Source: Coniochaeta sp. PMI_546 | Lineage: Eukaryota; Ascomycota; Sordariomycetes; Coniochaetales; Coniochaetaceae | DNA length: 64,000 bases | Reading direction: 5' to 3' | Assembly (NCBI GenBank): GCA_021432605.1 | Contig: MU271157.1 | Span: forward strand, 575,144-639,143 | Shown: piece by piece, positions 59,538-64,000 of the stretch | Layout: each line of letters starts with the position of its first letter | Position numbering within the stretch: position 1 is the first letter of the stretch | Program-made: the position numbers and the translations under genes | Notes under the pieces: model-generated | Told to the model about the DNA's origin: nothing | Database searches by the model: none | What the model saw: only the letters and a program-made list of their open reading frames with translations

Positions 59538-59929
59538 TGTTATAAACCTATAGGTAACGGAGGATACCCCGCCAATAGATAACGAACATATATACGAGGC
59601 TTATCGTACTATATGGGCAAGGGACCCCGGGTTACGTGACTAATCATTGTGATCGTAATGATTAGGAAGGATTACGGTCGGTACGATCATAACTATCGTT
59701 ATGATTACTATAATCTCTACTAGTATATAAGGAGGAGTCTTTCGGGGTTCCGTTATAGATAGTTCTTGATTACCTAGTAATCAATCTAAGTATTCAATTG
59801 AGGTTATCTTTTAAATAAGACACTTGTCTTAACGATATTAGAATGAAGACTACTTGTTATACCTTAACTTATTTACCCTAAGTAATAGAACTTACCTTCT
59901 AATCCTTAACCCGTTTTAGGATCGTTATA
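59538..59929 (+). repeat. LTR of element A
   Basis: It starts TGTTATAAACC and ends ATCGTTATA (probably TG...CA before mutation). It contains a TATATAAGG TATA-like sequence near 59726 and a 19-nt inverted repeat at 59766-59784. It matches the inverted LTR at 60501-60892 over its whole length (both 392 nt) and the partial LTR at 63706-64000. Confidence 0.9.
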
Positions 59930-59981
59930 TTTTAATTACTCTTGTTCGGTAAGTTAACCTTATACCAAGTAGCTAACAATC

Positions 59982-60500
59982 ATATCGACTAAAGGAACCG
60001 TTACAATTATATCTAAGGAAGAGCTTACTTAGTAGGTTATTAAGTTCGGAACTGAATTAGAAAAGTTGAAGAACGAATATAAAGAATTGAAATCTAGATC
60101 GGCGGAACCTAAGAACGACCCTAAGACTACGGAACGAGCGGCCAAGATCAAGGCCTTACGGCCGGAACCTTACGACAGGAACCGCGAAAGGTTATAAGCT
60201 TTTATTACCTAGATTAATACGTACTTTTCAATTAACAAGGCGGTTTTCGTTTACGAATACGAAAGGGTAGTATACGTAATAAAAATGTTAAAGGGAAGAA
60301 CTACGGAATAATACGAACTAACGTTACGCGATTGGATAGATAATATTACTAACGATCGCAAACCCGAAACTAGAATACTATTCAATAGTCTCGACAAATT
60401 CTAGAAAAAACTCCGCGAAACGTTCGGTAATCTTAATAAGACGCGAACGGCCGAACGATAGCTAATAAATCTAAGGTAGAAAGGATCGGCGGGAACCTAT
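59982..60500 (+). pseudogene. Gag remnant of element A
   Basis: A continuous plus frame of about 173 codons can be read as a Ty3/gypsy Gag. It shows a charged N-terminal coiled coil, RPEPYDRNRE, LTLRDWID, and a C-terminal part with RTAER and KGSAGTY. It is interrupted by about eight TAA/TAG stops, and the start is ATA. The stops stand where Gln codons are expected, as CAA/CAG to TAA/TAG changes. Gag would form the particle shell; this copy cannot be expressed. It ends abruptly at the element B junction. Confidence 0.8.
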
Positions 60501-60892
60501 TATAACGATCCCAAGACGGGCTAAGGATCAGAAGGTGAGTTCTATTACTTAGGGTAAGTAAGTTAAGGTATAACAAGCAATCTTTACTCTAATATCGTCA
60601 AGACAAGTATCTTACTTAATAATAACCTCGATTAAATACTTAGATTGATTACTAGGTAATCAAAAACTATCTATAACGGAATCTAGAAAGACTCCTTCCT
60701 ATATACTTATAGAAACTATAGTAATAGCTATGATAGATAGCTATTCGAAATATCCGTAATAGCTATAATAGATAGCTATCGTATCTATCAGTCACGTAAC
60801 CGAGGTCCCTTATCTATATAATACGATAAGCCTCGTATACATGTTCCTTATCTATTAGCGGGGTATCCTCTATTACCTATAGGTTTATAATA
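60501..60892 (-). repeat. 3' LTR of element B (inverted)
   Basis: The reverse complement aligns with the element A LTR from end to end; both are 392 nt. The termini have changed from TG to TA. The 19-nt inverted repeat is kept at 60645-60663. Confidence 0.9.
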
Positions 60893-60912
60893 TTATTCCC
60901 CTCCTCTTTTGG
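60893..60912 (-). other. Polypurine tract of element B
   Basis: On the minus strand the run AAAAGAGGAGGGGAATAA lies immediately before the 3' LTR. This is the usual primer site for plus-strand DNA synthesis in LTR elements and it fixes the orientation of B. Confidence 0.7.
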
Positions 60913-61101
60913 CCGTTATCCCTAAGGCTTAATACTTCTCATAAGTAGTACTAATAGCCCATATAAATTGCGTCCGAAGGTTTCCCCTTCTTTATCGTTA
61001 TCATATCTGACCGTAATATATAGAAACAAAAGAAATCCGTCGAATTATTAACTATTCGTAAGAACGCTCTTTGGGCAGCCGTCCTTCTTTAGTCCGTCGA
61101 A

Positions 61102-61557
61102 ATGCCTACCTGTTCCTCTTATAAGACTCGTAATCTCAAAACCTATCAAGTATCGGAAAGCGACTCTTCCCGTTACGCGGAATACGTCCGTCTTGGTCGT
61201 TCCAAGTACGACGTACAAGGCCTTTCCGTTAAAGACTTGATTAGGATTGGTAATCAGCTCTCCTCTATAAAACGAGAGATTAACGAGATTATAACGAAAT
61301 TAGAACGATTACGTCGTCAAAAGAAATTATAGTTCGAAAAGATACTACGCGTTATACGTAAGGGTATAACGAATATAGAAGAATTGGAACGGGTCGAAAA
61401 GGAGGAAGCCGATCGCGAGGTAATAAAAGTTACCGAGAATCGTCCGCCTTCCGCTACGTCTCTTCCCCTTGATAAAGATTTTACTTCCGGTTGGGACGTA
61501 ATCTACGGCGACGTAATCCTATCCCCTTCGACTCTTGGTTTAATAATACCATTATAA
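61102..61557 (+). pseudogene. Retroelement-linked Cys-rich small protein, antisense to pol, RIP-damaged
   Basis: The frame opens with ATG at 61102 and runs 152 codons to TAA at 61555-61557. It has one internal TAG at 61330-61332 (residue 77), where a Gln is likely. The N-terminus has the layout of a small zinc-cluster protein found beside fungal retroelements (SSRYAEYVRLGRSKYDVQG). The expected Cys positions are now Tyr, as TGC/TGT to TAC/TAT changes produce. The middle is a charged coiled coil (EINEIITKLERLRRQKK). Its 3' end overlaps the 3' end of pol on the other strand by 67 nt. Its function in intact elements is unknown to me. Confidence 0.7.
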
Positions 61558-63705
61558 ACCGAAACTCTTATAATAACTACTAACAGTTCTAAAAATAAGT
61601 TTCCGGCTCTTACGTGTTTTCCGAGTCGTCGTAACCTTTCTATTTGACGTAATAAAGGTTTTTGTCGTTCTCCCTTTTGTAGCCGAAAATCCTTTCTACT
61701 TCGTATTCCTATACTAGTTCTATTTCGATATCTATTACTAACCTTACGTTCTTAGGTACTAGTTCAAGGAACGAGATATGAAATACTAGGTAGATTCGTA
61801 TTTGTACTAGTAGCTAGAGTTCGTAGTTCAAATCAGACAATTTTTTCTTAATCTTGAAAAGTCCGATCTTTTTCCAGTCTAATTTATCACTTAAACGTTT
61901 AGTTTTGATATTACGTCGTATAAGGTAGATTTTATCTCCTTCCTATAAAGTTAGTCTTTTCAACTTTTTCTAGTTTACGTATCGTACTATTCTCAGGTTA
62001 AAGTCTTCCATATATCCGCGAAACCTCTTATAAAGTAACTTTATTTATTCCGCGGTATGTTTTACTTGTAATAGTTCTAGATCCAACGGTATTAGTTCTT
62101 TTCCTAGTACTTCCCTTATAGTAAGTTCATAGCCGTAGTTGACGAAGAACGGTAAGTACCCGTTCAACGTTTCGCTAGGTATACTATTATAGGCCTATTA
62201 TACTACTAGTAGCCACCTAACCCAATCATCTTGCTTTTCATTAACATATATCCTCAGATATTGTTCAAGAGTCTGGTTCGTTCGTTCTATTTGCCTATCC
62301 GTCTACGGGTAGAACGATATCGATAACTTGTATTTGACTCCGATTTGTCGTATTAATATTGTCTAGAACTTCGAAGTAAATAGTTTGTCTCTATCGGTAA
62401 CAAGCTGTTTAGGTAGTTTATACTAGCTTACTACTACCTTCAAAAAGGCGTAGGCTATATCCTCCGCTATACTTACTTCTTTATACGGTATAAAGTACGC
62501 GTACTTGGAAAATTTGTTTATAATTACCTATACGTTATCGTAAGTAATCCTAGTTATAGGTTCCTTCGATACTAATAGTTTAACGATAAAATCTATCGTA
62601 ACCATTTCCTATAGTTTCTCTAGTAGTTATATAGGTTATAATAACCCGTACGGCTTATATCTGTTTAACTTAGCTTTGTTATACTCGTCGTATTCGCCGA
62701 CTACCTATCTAATTACTTTATCTAATCCTAGAAAGTCGTAAGTCCGCCGTACGCGTTCCTTAGTCTTATAGACTCTTTAATATCTATATAATAGATATTC
62801 GTAGAACTCTTTTACTAGTTCCTTCCGTAGTTCGTTAAGTACGTATACCTTATTTCGGAATTATAGTAAACCGTAGTATGACGGAAGTATAAAGGTAATA
62901 TCCTCTTTTACTTCTTCCTTCCGATATTTCTTAATCCTTTCCGCCTATTGTTTTTCGGGTTCTACGTTCTATGTTATTCCGACCTATATATCGAGTTCAA
63001 GGTTTCCTTATTAGTTAGTCCTAAGGAAGTTCGCCGAACGTATTTCCTTTTCTAGTCTTAGATCTTCTCGTCGACTAAGAACGTCCGCTTTACTATTTTC
63101 ATTCCCCTTCCTATATACAATTTCGAAATCGAAATCGGTAAGGAATTTATACTATCTGATTTGTCGCTTGTTAAGTTCTTTCGTAAAAGTAAACGTAGTA
63201 AAATTCTTGTAATCTATTAGGACTTTCACCTTGTATCTTGCTCTTATAAGGTAATATTTCCACTTCTTAAACGCCTTAATAATAGCTATCAGCTCTTTAT
63301 CTAGTATACTATAGTTGAGTTCTAATCTACTTAGCTTCTTCGAGAAGAATATTATTGGGTACAATCTCCCTTGTTTATCCCTCTATCCCAACTGGCCTCC
63401 GAGTACGAACTCCGACGTATCGGTTTCCATTTCGTAAGGTTTCTCGGGATCCGTAGTAACTAGTACTAGCTAGCTTAAGATCTTCTTTTTAAGTTCCTAG
63501 AACGCCTCTTCTTCCCTCGAAGTCTATTCGAACCTTAAATCTTTCTTGGTAAGGTTAGTAAAGGGTATTGCGATCTTGCCATAGTCCTTGATGAATTTCC
63601 GATAGAAGTTGGTAATCCCTAGAAAGGTTCGTATTCCCGTAACCGTTTTTGGTACGGGCTATTCCTTAATAGCCTTTAGCTTGTCTAGGTCCATCTCGAA
63701 CTAGC
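61491..63705 (-). pseudogene. Pol remnant of element B: RT part, RNase H, integrase, chromodomain
   Basis: A minus-strand reading frame broken by many RIP-type stops. From the right, the C-terminal part of reverse transcriptase (63705 to about 63370; FRKFIKDYGKIA-like thumb and connection text) is followed by RNase H (63364..63152, the only long open piece, with FFSKKLSRLELNYSILDKEL). The integrase zinc-binding and catalytic core covers about 62800-61900. At about 61706-61590 there is a chromodomain (YEVERI, YYVK, KGYDDSENT, EPETYF), with Trp codons turned to TAG. It ends in a basic tail at 61491. A chromodomain marks the chromovirus clade and usually directs insertion to heterochromatin. The copy is not functional. 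Confidence 0.85.
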
Positions 63706-64000
63706 TGTTACAGACCAACGGTTACGAAGGGAACCCCGCCAATCGATAAGGAACAGACATGCAGGGCGTATCGCACTGCATGGGCCAGGGACCCCGGGTC
63801 ACGTGACTGATAGAAGGAATAGTTTCATAGCAGGCATATCAGGATATGGGTGATAGTTTCCTATCGACCATATCACCACAGTCTCTACAAGTATATAGGA
63901 AGGAGTCTCTCTAGACTCCGCTACAGATAGTTCTTGATCACCCAGTGATCAATCTAAGTATTCAATTGAGGTTATCTTTTGAGTAAGACACTTGTCTTAA
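63706..64000 (+). mobile_element. Element C: young LTR, runs off right edge
   Basis: It starts TGTTACAGACC and matches the first 295 nt of the 392-nt A and B LTRs, but it has far fewer TA steps. CA and TG steps are intact where A and B have TA (for example CAGACATGCAGG). It contains GTCACGTGAC, a TATATAGG box near 63894, and two inverted repeats (63902-63919 and 63934-63952). It interrupts element B reverse transcriptase, so it inserted later. The rest of the element, if not a solo LTR, is beyond the window. Confidence 0.85.

Larger units (their letters stand above)
59538..60500 (+). mobile_element. Element A: Ty3/gypsy-type LTR element, 5' part, RIP-degraded
   Basis: A 392-nt LTR (59538-59929) is followed by a gag remnant. 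The element is cut at 60500 by element B, inserted in the reverse orientation. Its remaining part, if any, lies beyond the window or is lost. It is rich in TA, with the C-to-T and G-to-A pattern of RIP when compared with the less mutated LTR at 63706. Confidence 0.85.
60501..63705 (-). mobile_element. Element B: Ty3/gypsy chromovirus, reverse orientation, nested in A
   Basis: On the plus strand, left to right, the order is an inverted LTR (60501-60892), a polypurine tract (complement of about 60896-60910) directly inside it, a plus-strand Cys-rich ORF (61102-61557), then pol on the minus strand (61491-63705). This is the order expected for an element read right to left, with 60501-60892 as its 3' LTR. 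Reverse transcriptase is cut at 63705 by the LTR of element C, so gag, protease and the 5' LTR are missing from the window. Confidence 0.85.

Noticed and set aside
59538-63705. Elements A and B as one element with terminal inverted repeats
   Set aside because: The order of inverted LTR, polypurine tract and reversed pol, and the break inside gag, fit a nested insertion better.

Overview
The window is nuclear DNA of a filamentous ascomycete (Pezizomycotina, probably Sordariomycetes-like; I cannot name the species). The grounds are short 50-90 nt introns with GTRNGT donors, CTAAC/CTGAC branch points and YAG acceptors, typical housekeeping orthologues, and an AT-rich transposon island with the C-to-T/G-to-A damage expected from repeat-induced point mutation (RIP). 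Most genes are interrupted, so I rebuilt exon structures by joining frames across splice sites. Every joined model given below keeps an open frame from start to stop.

Regions, left to right. 0-12 kb: 5' end of an unidentified gene leaving the left edge (-), four-repeat polyubiquitin (-), a large Zn2Cys6 regulator (-), and protein farnesyltransferase beta subunit (+). 12-20.7 kb: gene-poor, with one small double-stranded-RNA-binding-like protein gene (+) carrying a long intron. 20.7-33.6 kb: GDP-mannose pyrophosphorylase (+), glycerol kinase (-), GH81 endo-beta-1,3-glucanase (-), an STN1-type telomere protein with an unusual repeated tail (-), a DNAJC9-type histone co-chaperone (-), and a RIB2-type deaminase (+). 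34-48 kb: a secreted SURNod19-like protein (+), an L-fuconate-dehydratase-type enolase-superfamily enzyme (-), a small membrane protein (-), mitochondrial ETF-ubiquinone oxidoreductase (+), TATA-binding protein (+), and an amine oxidase of the sarcosine/fructosyl-amino-acid oxidase family (-). 49-58.3 kb: an SR140/U2SURP-type splicing factor (+), a copper-fist regulator (+), and an RS-rich protein (+).

At about 59.2 kb the sequence changes abruptly. A short telomere-like motif (two CCCTAA units plus degenerate copies) precedes a nest of Ty3/gypsy LTR elements. Element A (forward) has a 392-nt LTR and a gag remnant full of stops. Element B (reverse) is inserted in that gag. It has its own 392-nt LTR, a polypurine tract, a pol remnant ending in a chromodomain, and a separate ORF running opposite to pol. 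A third, much less mutated LTR (C) interrupts pol and runs off the right edge. A and B look RIP-inactivated and C looks young.

The genes do not form an operon or a biosynthetic cluster; they are independent housekeeping and regulatory genes. The most unusual items are the antisense Cys-rich ORF in element B, the paired LTR hairpin retained in all three LTR copies, the 40-residue repeat in the STN1 tail, and the small dsRBD-like gene.
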